From contig JAJFJI010000167.1 in NCBI GenBank assembly GCA_021774205.1, positions 1 through 5,053 of the forward strand: a DNA stretch of 5,053 nucleotides. Reading direction: 5' to 3'. A model generated the notes under the pieces. It did no database searches. It saw only the letters and a list, made by a program, of their open reading frames with translations, and was not told the origin of the DNA. A program made the position numbers and the translations under genes. Origin of the DNA: Nitrosomonas sp. (GTDB lineage Bacteria; Pseudomonadota; Gammaproteobacteria; Burkholderiales; Nitrosomonadaceae). Shown here one piece after another: positions 1 to 5,053 of the stretch (position 1 is its first letter; each line of letters starts with the position of its first letter).

Positions 1-56
1 TACATTAAAAAGAACATTAAATTTCATTTAATGCCAAAACAATTCTTATAATATAA

Positions 57-77
57 ACTTATTGTCATGCAATAAGT
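57..77. repeat. 8-bp perfect inverted repeat
   Basis: ACTTATTG at 57-64 is the exact reverse complement of CAATAAGT at 70-77, with a 5-nt loop TCATG. No T-tract follows on either strand, so it does not look like an intrinsic terminator. It could be an operator or a weak RNA hairpin; the AT-rich context makes chance possible. Confidence 0.5.
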
Positions 78-122
78 ATTGAAAAAATAGTCTTTAATAA
101 TATGTTATGTGTAGCGTATTTA

Positions 123-141
123 TTTGGCATATAGCGCCAAA
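123..141. repeat. 6-bp inverted repeat TTTGGC/GCCAAA
   Basis: TTTGGC at 123-128 pairs with GCCAAA at 136-141 across a 7-nt spacer. The arm and spacer sizes would suit a dimeric regulator site or a small hairpin. No regulator can be assigned from the sequence. Confidence 0.35.
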
Positions 142-269
142 GTGAGTATTTCTTTTGCAGAATTCCAATCATTCACGCAAAGAAAGTGGATGTTATTATT
201 GACAAATAAATTAAAACGTAAATTCAAAAAGTATCTGCTCCAAACTATTGGTTAATGTCACTCACCAAA

Positions 270-278
270 TGATATAAG
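270..278 (+). promoter_or_regulatory. Candidate extended -10 promoter upstream of rne
   Basis: TGATATAAG carries the TGn extension directly before a TATAAG hexamer (5 of 6 to TATAAT). The upstream TTGGTT at 248-253 is a poor -35 with a 19-bp spacer. If used, transcription would start near 285 and give an rne leader of about 310 nt, close to the roughly 360-nt leader known for E. coli rne. This is a pattern match only. Confidence 0.25.
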
Positions 279-437
279 TAGTGATAGTTGTAAAATATAA
301 GCGCTAAATATACGAGTAGATTATTGACCTATTGTCTCCCGGCACCCTGATTCTATCAAAGAAAAGTCGTTGATGAGACCTGGTTAAAATTTAATGCATG
401 CTTTTTCTTATCAGACAAGGAGAGCATAGCTAAAAAA

Positions 438-497
438 ATGTGCATGATTGCTAATCTAACAAAAATGGAACAAACAAAGCAATCATGATAACCACAT
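438..497 (+). promoter_or_regulatory. Long hairpin in the rne leader
   Basis: CATGATTGCT at 443-452 is perfectly complementary to AGCAATCATG at 478-487 (10 bp, 25-nt loop). Outside this, ATGTG at 438-442 pairs with CACAT at 493-497 across a 5-nt one-sided bulge (488-492), giving a 15-bp imperfect stem. No T-run follows, so it is not a terminator. In E. coli a stem-loop in the rne leader mediates autoregulation by RNase E cleavage. A comparable role here is inference. If the TATAAT at 507-512 is the real promoter instead, this would be a DNA palindrome upstream of it. Confidence 0.5.
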
Positions 498-506
498 GAA
501 CTAGTC

Positions 507-512
507 TATAAT
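507..512 (+). promoter_or_regulatory. Candidate -10 element TATAAT upstream of rne
   Basis: This is a perfect TATAAT hexamer about 84 bp before the rne start codon. No recognisable -35 lies 16-18 bp upstream (the sequence there is about CATGAT). It would give a short leader of about 75 nt that retains only the hairpin at 545-560. In AT-rich DNA a chance match is quite possible. Confidence 0.25.
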
Positions 513-544
513 TTCTTATTTGCAATTACTGCATTTAAGTTATT

Positions 545-560
545 CATGCAAGTATGCATG
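545..560 (+). repeat. Short hairpin before the rne start
   Basis: CATGCA at 545-550 pairs perfectly with TGCATG at 555-560 around a 4-nt loop AGTA. It ends 35 nt before the rne ATG and 23 nt before its ribosome binding site. It is small and may be only a minor structural element of the leader. Confidence 0.35.
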
Positions 561-583
561 TAGTCTGCCTGTAAGCAAAGCGC

Positions 584-589
584 AAAAGG
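584..589 (+). promoter_or_regulatory. Ribosome binding site of rne
   Basis: AAAAGG lies 6 nt before the ATG at 596. It is a modest Shine-Dalgarno match but correctly placed. It supports the ATG at 596 over the internal ATG at 605 (codon 4). Confidence 0.55.
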
Positions 590-595
590 CATAGA

Positions 596-3142
596 ATGAA
601 ACGAATGTTATTTAATGCGACGCAGCCGGAAGAGCTTCGCGTCGCTATCGTCGACGGTCAAAAATTAATTGACCTTGATATCGAATCTATAAGCAAAGAA
701 CAACGCAAAAGCAATATTTACAAAGCTGTTATTACACGCTTGGAACCCAGCCTGGAAGCAGCCTTTGTCGACTACGGTAGTGACCGCCATGGTTTTCTCC
801 CATTCAAGGAAATTTCGCCTTCTTGTTTTGAAAAAGGCGTTGATTTTTCGAGCAACCGTATTCCAGTTTTGTTGTACGAAGGTCAGGAACTGATTGTTCA
901 GGTCGACAAGGACGAACGCGGCACCAAGGGTGCGGCACTGACCACCTATATTTCATTAGCCGGGCGATATCTAGTTTTAATCCCCAACAAAGCAAACAGT
1001 GGCGGGGTATCCCGCCGAATTGGCGGTGAAGAACGTACCGAGTTACGAGAAGTAATGTCGAAATTGGATATTCCTGAAGGAATGAGCATCATTGCCCGTA
1101 CCGCTGGAATAGGCCGTGATGCTGAAGAATTGCAATGGGATCTAAACTATTTAACACAATTATGGCAGGCAATTGCAGATGCAGCCAAAAATCAAGATGG
1201 CGTTTTTCTGATTTACCAGGAAAGCAGCTTGGTAATTCGTGCAATTCGCGATTATTTCAACCTAGAAATTGGTGAAATACTGATCGATAGCAAAGATATT
1301 CATGAACAAGCTTGTCAATTCATGACGCATGTAATGCCTGCGAATGTCGATCGTCTTAAATATTACCAGGACGATGTCCCGTTATTTTCACGTTTCCAAA
1401 TTGAGCATCAAATTGAGACAGCTTATTCTCGACAAGTAACACTTCCCTCTGGTGGTGCAATTGTTATTGATCATACCGAAGCGCTGGTGTCAGTTGATGT
1501 TAATTCCGCGCGCGCTATTCGCGGCTCGGATATTGAACATACCGCCTTGAGTACTAACCTGGAAGCTGCTGATGAAATCGCACGACAATTACGCCTCCGC
1601 GACCTGGGTGGCTTGGTAGTTATTGATTTTATTGACATGGAGCTCTCCCGTAATCAACGTGAAGTTGAAGCGCGCTTGCATGAAGCTTTGCGATTTGACC
1701 GAGCGCGCATTCAAGCTGGAAAAATTTCCCGGTTCGGCTTGCAGGAATTGTCACGTCAGCGCTTGCGCCCATCGCTTGGCGAGAGTAATTATGTTACCTG
1801 CACACGTTGCCATGGAACTGGTCATATTCGAGGCACAGATTCTTCCGCGTTGCACATTCTCAGAATTATCCAGGAAGAAGCCATGAAAGAACATACAGAT
1901 GCACTTCATGTGCAGCTGCCAGTAGATGTAGCCACCTACCTGTTAAATGAAAAACGCACCGAAATTCATGATATTGAAGCACGTCTAAAAGTTAATATCA
2001 TTTTGGTCCCAAATCTTCATCTAGAAACACCAAATTATAATATCAATCGCTTACGTTATGATGAGACCAAACCGAGCGAAGCACTACCCAGTTACCAAAT
2101 GGTCGAAAAGATATCTGATGATGTGAAGCTGCCTTCGGCCGAGCTAAAAACAAAACCGACTCAACCTAAGGCAGCTGTTCAAGGCATTAAGTCATCCCAG
2201 CCCGCACCAATACGCGAAGAAAAATTGCGCGAATCATCATTTATTGACAAATTTTTTGGCTGGTTTAAACCGGCAGGCCATGAAGAAATAAAAGAAACAC
2301 CTAAGCAAACAGAAACCAAAGTAGGCAGGGAAAAATCACAACGGCCCGAACGTGGGAAACGGGTACGCCGCGATCGTCGACGAAACCCTCAAAATAAAGA
2401 CACATCAGCAAAAGAGTCACGCAAGCCAAATGATCCAATTGAAATTAATGAGGATGCAGGAGGAAGCCTACTTCATGAGCAGCCAGTTGCCGAAAACGCT
2501 TCGAACCTAAAACACAAAGAGAGTCAACCACTACTCAACACTGAAGTGCTGTCAGAAGAAAAAACAAAAAAAATGGATGCTGTTGCGTCAACGGCTGACG
2601 AGAGTGGACGATCTCGACGACGTCGTAGCAGTAGAAAAAGAGATCGTCCAGACTCAGATAAAGTTAGCCGAAAAAATAATGTAACAAATACTCAGGACAC
2701 TCTCCATCAATCAATAACTATACAAACTGAAGACGTAGATTCCACTGTGAATTCGATTATTGATGAGAAAAAAGATGTGCCTGAAATAATCGATACATCG
2801 GTTCAGCAGCAAACAGCTATAATAGCTGGCGCTATAGAGACAGCAGTAAAATCTGATCAGAGTGAAAATACGGCGCCAACGAAAAAAGAAAAACCAACAA
2901 CCGTCAAAACAGAGATCAAACCCGATCAATCTCCCTCTGAATTAACAACGACAAGCACTACCAAACCAACGACTGACCCAATCAATTTAAAAGAAAGTGG
3001 GCTAGTCATGATTGAAACGACAGCGGATAAAGTTGAGGAAACAACCGGGGAAATTGCATTGCCAAAACGTAGAAGAAAAAGGACTAAGGCTGCACCAGCT
3101 TCAGAGACTGAAACCTTAATGCAGGTCGAAACAGAAAAATAA
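596..3142 (+). CDS. rne: Ribonuclease E (complete)
   Basis: Single-strand endoribonuclease that processes rRNA and tRNA precursors and starts mRNA decay, usually as the scaffold of the membrane-associated degradosome. The N-terminus MKRMLFNATQ, highly conserved in the family, fixes the start. Domains in order: S1 RNA-binding region about residues 35-120; 5'-sensor with R168 and T169 in ARTAGIG; DNase I-like catalytic domain with the Mg-binding pair D301 (VDVN) and D344 (VIDFID), equivalent to E. coli D303 and D346; Zn-link cysteines C402 and C405 (CTRCHGTG); small domain to about 500. The tail from about 500 to 848 is low-complexity and charged. It holds an amphipathic aromatic stretch FIDKFFGWFK (549-558), a likely membrane-anchoring helix like E. 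coli segment A, and arginine-rich patches at 583-596, 672-684 and 824-831, probable RNA-binding sites. The 848-aa length is shorter than E. coli (1061) but too long for RNase G (about 490). The tail is more AT-rich and less conserved than the core, as is normal for the family. Confidence 0.97.
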   Translation: MKRMLFNATQPEELRVAIVDGQKLIDLDIESISKEQRKSNIYKAVITRLEPSLEAAFVDYGSDRHGFLPFKEISPSCFEKGVDFSSNRIPVLLYEGQELIVQVDKDERGTKGAALTTYISLAGRYLVLIPNKANSGGVSRRIGGEERTELREVMSKLDIPEGMSIIARTAGIGRDAEELQWDLNYLTQLWQAIADAAKNQDGVFLIYQESSLVIRAIRDYFNLEIGEILIDSKDIHEQACQFMTHVMPANVDRLKYYQDDVPLFSRFQIEHQIETAYSRQVTLPSGGAIVIDHTEALVSVDVNSARAIRGSDIEHTALSTNLEAADEIARQLRLRDLGGLVVIDFIDMELSRNQREVEARLHEALRFDRARIQAGKISRFGLQELSRQRLRPSLGESNYVTCTRCHGTGHIRGTDSSALHILRIIQEEAMKEHTDALHVQLPVDVATYLLNEKRTEIHDIEARLKVNIILVPNLHLETPNYNINRLRYDETKPSEALPSYQMVEKISDDVKLPSAELKTKPTQPKAAVQGIKSSQPAPIREEKLRESSFIDKFFGWFKPAGHEEIKETPKQTETKVGREKSQRPERGKRVRRDRRRNPQNKDTSAKESRKPNDPIEINEDAGGSLLHEQPVAENASNLKHKESQPLLNTEVLSEEKTKKMDAVASTADESGRSRRRRSSRKRDRPDSDKVSRKNNVTNTQDTLHQSITIQTEDVDSTVNSIIDEKKDVPEIIDTSVQQQTAIIAGAIETAVKSDQSENTAPTKKEKPTTVKTEIKPDQSPSELTTTSTTKPTTDPINLKESGLVMIETTADKVEETTGEIALPKRRRKRTKAAPASETETLMQVETEK

Positions 3143-3568
3143 CGAATATATCAGTTTTTCAGTAACTATTAGTGCAGCGCAATAACTGTTCAGATTGCTC
3201 CTATAATTTGTCAGCTCAAGGCACAAAATGTGAGTTTACACGCGACAACGATCATCTTGTGACACCGAATAGCGGATTATAGGGATAAACTGAATAGTTC
3301 CGTTTTGCCTTTCATATAGTTTGTGAGAACATGAAACGCAAAGACCCCCATGCATCAAGAAGCTATGCACAAGAGATATGCAAAAAACACGGCATCATTC
3401 CCTACTGCCGTCTAAATCAGATGCCCATACCGAAAAAGAATGCATCAAATTGCATGTTAATAGTGCACCAGTTAGGTTGAAAAGAGGAACTTAGCCACTG
3501 ATTTTGCGCTTCTGATTTTTTTATTTTTGAGATTTCAGGTTAAGCGCGGCATATCCTCCCGACATCAT
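3143..3568. other. Region after rne without an intact gene
   Basis: I find no convincing intact coding region and no clear intrinsic terminator for rne. An imperfect stem follows the stop codon (CAGT-AAC-TATT pairing with AATAACTG around 3160-3190) but has no T-tract. A T-rich run at about 3513-3527 is not preceded by a good hairpin. Isolated promoter-like hexamers exist (TATAAT at 3202-3207, TATAGG near 3278) without good -35 partners. Two palindromes built on ATGCA occur: TGCAT...ATGCA near 3350-3368 and ATGCA...TGCAT near 3440-3455. The 3481-3568 part may belong to the IS21 relic to its right. Confidence 0.5.
3331..3480 (+). other. 49-codon reading frame of doubtful status
   Basis: An ATG at 3331 opens 49 codons to TGA at 3478-3480. 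The first residues, MKRKDPHASR, resemble the N-terminal start of RNase R proteins as I remember them (a DPxxxRE motif soon followed by KYxxPIPSRE). The next residues do not hold that match in one frame. A +1 shift gives RYAKN, and the original frame gives IIPYCRLNQ, loosely like the IPSREFILQ that should follow. There is no good ribosome binding site. It may be a decayed 5' fragment of an rnr copy or pure chance; I do not call it a gene. Confidence 0.2.
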
Positions 3569-3647
3569 TTATTTTGGTTTGGCATTCTCTTTTTCTGTGG
3601 ACTTGGATTGAACCATCTGTTTTTGCCGTTTCTAATTTGTGGCTAAA
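3569..3647 (-). other. Probable decayed 3' tail of the istB relic
   Basis: Reading on past the premature TAG of the istB relic, the same frame gives FSHKLETAKTDGSIQV (3647-3600). After a one-base frame change it gives STEKENAKPK and then TAA at 3569-3571. Such a charged, lysine-rich tail after the HILEMNGES core is typical of IstB C-termini. The original protein therefore probably ended here, with two further lesions. The outer end of the IS element cannot be located with confidence. Confidence 0.4.
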
Positions 3648-3792
3648 CTAGTGCGATTCTCCATTCATTTCAAGAATATGAACATGAAGGGTCAATCGAT
3701 CCGATCCCAGGACACTTACCCATTCATCAAGCGGCAGATTTGAGGTTACAAGGTGTGGCTCCATACTCGCAGCGCCGACTAAACACCTCGAG
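3648..3792 (-). pseudogene. Remnant of IS21-family helper ATPase gene (istB), C-terminal part
   Basis: IstB is the AAA+ ATPase that assists the IstA transposase of IS21-family elements. Read on the minus strand, 3792-3754 gives LEVFSRRCEYGAT. One extra base at about 3753 shifts the frame, and 3752-3651 continues as LVTSNLPLDEWVSVLGSDRLT then LHVHILEMNGESH and TAG. This matches the C-terminal IstB pattern I know, RYExGATLVTSNLPFDEW...SERLTGALLDRLTHHVHILEMNGESYR, with about 8 residues (GALLDRLT) missing in frame. The N-terminal three quarters, including Walker A and B, and the partner istA are absent. It cannot encode a working protein. It begins 14 bp past the stop of the 91-aa gene on the same strand. 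Confidence 0.8.
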
Positions 3793-3806
3793 AGGCCATA
3801 CTCACT

Positions 3807-4082
3807 CTACGTTTGTTCGTTTCTCAAAGCCTTCTCGGTAATCTCTTTATAAAGATGAATGACTCTCGCCGTCAGATCCTGCCATTCCGGGTGACGATCC
3901 ATCAGGGGAATATTCTGCTGGTCGTCCTGAAACACTCTTTCAAGAAAATGAATATCGAACTCATTAAGTGTCTCACCCTGATCAACCTTATCTTTGAGGG
4001 ATAGGGCCCGAGGCAAGCGCTGAGTTTCCATACGCTTCGCCAACACCTGAATAAGCCCAGCATCCTTTGTTATGTCTGTCAT
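3807..4082 (-). CDS. Small protein of unknown function (91 aa)
   Basis: The frame runs from ATG at 4082-4080 to TAG at 3809-3807. A GTG two codons upstream (4088-4086) is in frame, but it forms part of the Shine-Dalgarno AGAGGTG, so the ATG giving MTDITKDAG is preferred. The protein is highly charged, has no signal peptide, membrane segment or cysteine, and looks mostly helical: QVLAKRMETQRLPRALSLKDKV, then GETLNEFDIHFLERVF, then HPEWQDLTARVIHLYKEITE. I have the impression that similar short soluble proteins, with the FDIxFLExVF and HLYKEITEKAL segments, occur as uncharacterised proteins in other proteobacteria, but I cannot name a family. It stands alone, divergent from the DUF533 gene and boxed in by IS relics on both sides. 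It is very probably a real gene; its role is unknown. Confidence 0.8.
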   Translation of the reverse strand: MTDITKDAGLIQVLAKRMETQRLPRALSLKDKVDQGETLNEFDIHFLERVFQDDQQNIPLMDRHPEWQDLTARVIHLYKEITEKALRNEQT

Positions 4083-4085
4083 GGT

Positions 4086-4092
4086 CACCTCT
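4086..4092 (-). promoter_or_regulatory. Ribosome binding site of the 91-aa gene
   Basis: On the minus strand AGAGGTG is followed by ACC and then ATG, leaving about 5 nt between the GAGG core and the ATG. The GTG inside this site is an in-frame alternative start. Using it would leave no Shine-Dalgarno, which decides for the ATG. Confidence 0.65.
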
Positions 4093-4139
4093 GCGTATCT
4101 CTGTATTTAATAAAATTAGCGGCATTTTTTGGGAAAAAC

Positions 4140-4256
4140 TGAAGTGGTTCTCGAAAACTGGACAGGACAAGTTGTTAAGAACTGATATGGACAATAAAGA
4201 GAGTAATAATCATGCGCAAGAAACAAATCGACTTTAATGTAAAACTGCTTCTATGA
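4140..4256 (+). mobile_element. Probable left-end remnant of an IS3-family element
   Basis: Positions 4140-4165 read TGAAGTGGTTCTCGAAAACT followed by GGACAG. This has the look of an IS3-family terminal inverted repeat: TG start, a CGAAAA core and a GGACA motif. About 45 bp later, behind a weak AAAGAGAG site, an ATG at 4212 opens MRKKQIDFNVKLLL and then TGA at 4254-4256. That resembles the basic start of an IS3 OrfA protein (MRKKx-FxxxFKxxV type). The rest of orfA, orfB and the right end are absent, so only a stub remains. The assignment is by resemblance from memory and needs a database comparison. Confidence 0.45.
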
Positions 4257-4264
4257 GCGTTAAC

Positions 4265-4292
4265 TTGACAACACTGATGAAATAGATAGACT
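4265..4292 (+). promoter_or_regulatory. Candidate promoter of the DUF533 gene
   Basis: A perfect TTGACA at 4265-4270 is followed after 16 bp by TAGACT at 4287-4292 (4 of 6 to TATAAT). Transcription would start near 4299 and leave a leader of about 60 nt before the ATG at 4362. The -35 begins 8 bp after the stop of the IS3-like stub, so the promoter lies outside the presumed IS remnant. The -10 is mediocre. Confidence 0.45.
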
Positions 4293-4349
4293 ACTTTATA
4301 TATGTTAAAAACATAATCAGAATATTTATTTCATAATAAACAATAATCT

Positions 4350-4354
4350 AGGAG
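4350..4354 (+). promoter_or_regulatory. Ribosome binding site of the DUF533 gene
   Basis: AGGAG lies 7 nt before the ATG at 4362. It is a strong, well-placed Shine-Dalgarno and fixes this start. Confidence 0.8.
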
Positions 4355-4361
4355 AAAAATC

Positions 4362-5053
4362 ATGAGTTTTAGTGATATTGTCGGTCAACTTTTACAAAAG
4401 GGCATGTCAAGTGCATCACAAGGTAGACTTCAACATGCTCTCGGAGAAGATGGCTTGGGTAATGCATTAGATGGGGCCTCTGCTAATTCGCAAAATGGCA
4501 AGCAGGCTGGTGGTCTCGGCGCTATACTCGGAAGCCTGTTGGGCAGCAGCCAGGGGGGGGCAAGTAACGCTCAGATTGGTGGCATTGGTGCCCTGGCTGG
4601 TTCATTACTTGGTGGTGGCGATGGCGCTGTTAAGGGCGCGTTGGGTGGTAGTGCGATGGCAGTTCTTGGCTCGCTTGCCCTTTCGGCTTTGAAGAACTGG
4701 CAGCAGGGCCAAACCGAGAATGATGCGGTCAGTAAAGTTTCACAGGCAGAAATCGATCAGATTTCAGCTCCCCAGACAGCAGAACTTTGCCTTAAGGGTA
4801 TGATCAGTGCTGCCAAAGCAGATGGTCAGATTCAGGATGACGAGATGAAACGCATTGGTGGTAAGCTGGAAGAAGGTGGAGTTACTGCCGAAGAACGTCA
4901 ATTTGTTTTGTCGGAAATGAGTAAACCACTAGATCTTGCTGGCCTCGTTAACGAGATTCCCAACCAACAGGTTGGTGCTCAGGTTTATGCTGCATCGCTT
5001 CTGGCAATTACGATTGACACAGAAAGTGAGCGAGCATACATGCAGCAACTGGC
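4362..5053 (+). CDS. DUF533 / YebE-like protein with TerB-type domain, 3' end missing
   Basis: 230 complete codons are present with no stop; the gene continues past the right edge. Residues 1-45 are a polar N-terminus. Residues 50-110 are very rich in Gly, Ala, Leu and Ser, with a repeating pattern (GGLGAILGSLLG at 50-61, GGIGALAGSLLG at 73-84, GGSAMAVLGSLALSAL at 95-110) that may insert into or associate with membrane. From about 138 comes a TerB-like helical domain with the diagnostic ISAAKADGQIQDDEMKRI (148-165), aligning with the FAAKSDGHIDEKE region of E. coli YebE as I remember it. VNEIPNQQVGAQVYAASLL and IDTESERAYMQQL follow, also typical of DUF533. The family is often labelled tellurite resistance TerB-like, but its biochemical role is not established. 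E. coli YebE is about 220 aa, so perhaps only a few tens of residues are missing here. The base composition is more GC-rich than the flanks. Confidence 0.9.
   Translation, partial: MSFSDIVGQLLQKGMSSASQGRLQHALGEDGLGNALDGASANSQNGKQAGGLGAILGSLLGSSQGGASNAQIGGIGALAGSLLGGGDGAVKGALGGSAMAVLGSLALSALKNWQQGQTENDAVSKVSQAEIDQISAPQTAELCLKGMISAAKADGQIQDDEMKRIGGKLEEGGVTAEERQFVLSEMSKPLDLAGLVNEIPNQQVGAQVYAASLLAITIDTESERAYMQQL

Larger units (their letters stand above)
1..595. other. AT-rich non-coding region upstream of rne
   Basis: I see no convincing coding region in this stretch on either strand, and no tRNA. It is strongly AT-rich and dotted with short inverted repeats, listed separately where strong. Two weaker ones are TTTCTTTTGC at 149-158 against GCAAAGAAA at 177-185 (one bulged T), and TTGGT at 248-252 against ACCAA at 264-268. 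In many proteobacteria rne is preceded by a divergent rluC. Nothing of rluC is visible here, so if present it would begin left of position 1; that is inference. The length is in keeping with the long 5' untranslated leader known for rne in E. coli. Confidence 0.7.

Noticed and set aside
443..487. Hairpin upstream of rne as an intrinsic terminator of a gene to the left
   Set aside because: The stem is AT-rich, the loop is 25 nt and no T-tract follows on either strand.
1..595. CRISPR array or tRNA in the upstream region
   Set aside because: The repeats are single inverted pairs, not regularly spaced direct repeats, and no cloverleaf or CCA-end pattern is visible.
804..995. Minus-strand frame of 63 codons within rne
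   Set aside because: It lies wholly inside the conserved S1-containing part of rne, has no family resemblance, and is a shadow frame.
1623..1886. Plus-strand frame of 87 codons within rne
   Set aside because: It overlaps the catalytic core and Zn-link of RNase E in another frame; shadow.
2711..2929. Minus-strand frame of 72 codons in the rne tail
   Set aside because: Its Phe/Tyr/Ile-rich sequence is the complement of the Lys/Glu/Thr-rich tail; shadow.
3651..3768. Short minus-strand ORF starting MEPHLVTSN as an intact small gene
   Set aside because: The ATG arises only from the frameshifted istB sequence, and the residues after it are an IstB C-terminus with a deletion; it is a relic, not a gene.
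3813..4004. Plus-strand frame of 63 codons opposite the 91-aa gene
   Set aside because: The opposite frame has a better ribosome binding site and a protein-like composition; this one is its shadow.
3988..4194. Minus-strand frame of 68 codons upstream of the 91-aa gene
   Set aside because: It overlaps the 91-aa gene and the presumed IS3 end in another frame, with no supporting features.
4471..4692. Plus-strand frame of 73 codons within the DUF533 gene
   Set aside because: It is a shadow of the glycine-rich coding segment; the DUF533 frame is clearly the real one.

Overview
The window looks like a chromosomal segment of a low-GC betaproteobacterium. A Nitrosomonas-type relative is the best guess. 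This rests on the catalytic half of the RNase E, whose motifs (IARTAGIGR, ALVSVDVNSAR, IRAIRDYF) I remember as the betaproteobacterial forms, combined with AT-rich DNA. No taxonomic marker in the window is decisive.

Layout. Positions 1-595 are non-coding and AT-rich, and form the upstream/leader region of rne. They contain several short inverted repeats, including a strong hairpin at 438-497 and a small one at 545-560 just before the start codon. Positions 596-3142 encode a complete RNase E of 848 aa, with the full catalytic half and a long, charged, arginine-patched C-terminal tail. Positions 3143-3806 contain no intact gene. This stretch holds a decayed minus-strand fragment of an IS21-family helper ATPase gene (istB) with a frameshift and an internal deletion, and a doubtful 49-codon reading frame. 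A small 91-aa minus-strand gene of unknown function lies at 3807-4082. Positions 4093-4361 lie between divergent genes and contain what looks like the left end of an IS3-family element (terminal repeat plus a 14-codon orfA stub), followed by a candidate promoter. Positions 4362-5053 hold the 5' part of a DUF533/YebE-type (TerB-like) gene that runs off the right edge.

How it fits together. rne is the one housekeeping gene, and its long structured leader fits the autoregulation known for rne in enterobacteria, although the structures here are not visibly the E. coli ones. The segment downstream of rne is an insertion-scarred zone: remnants of two different IS families flank the 91-aa gene on both sides. 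I see no defence, CRISPR, phage or other novel multi-gene system. The most notable features are the istB relic, the IS3-like end between the divergent genes, the structured rne leader, and a G8 tract in the DUF533 gene.
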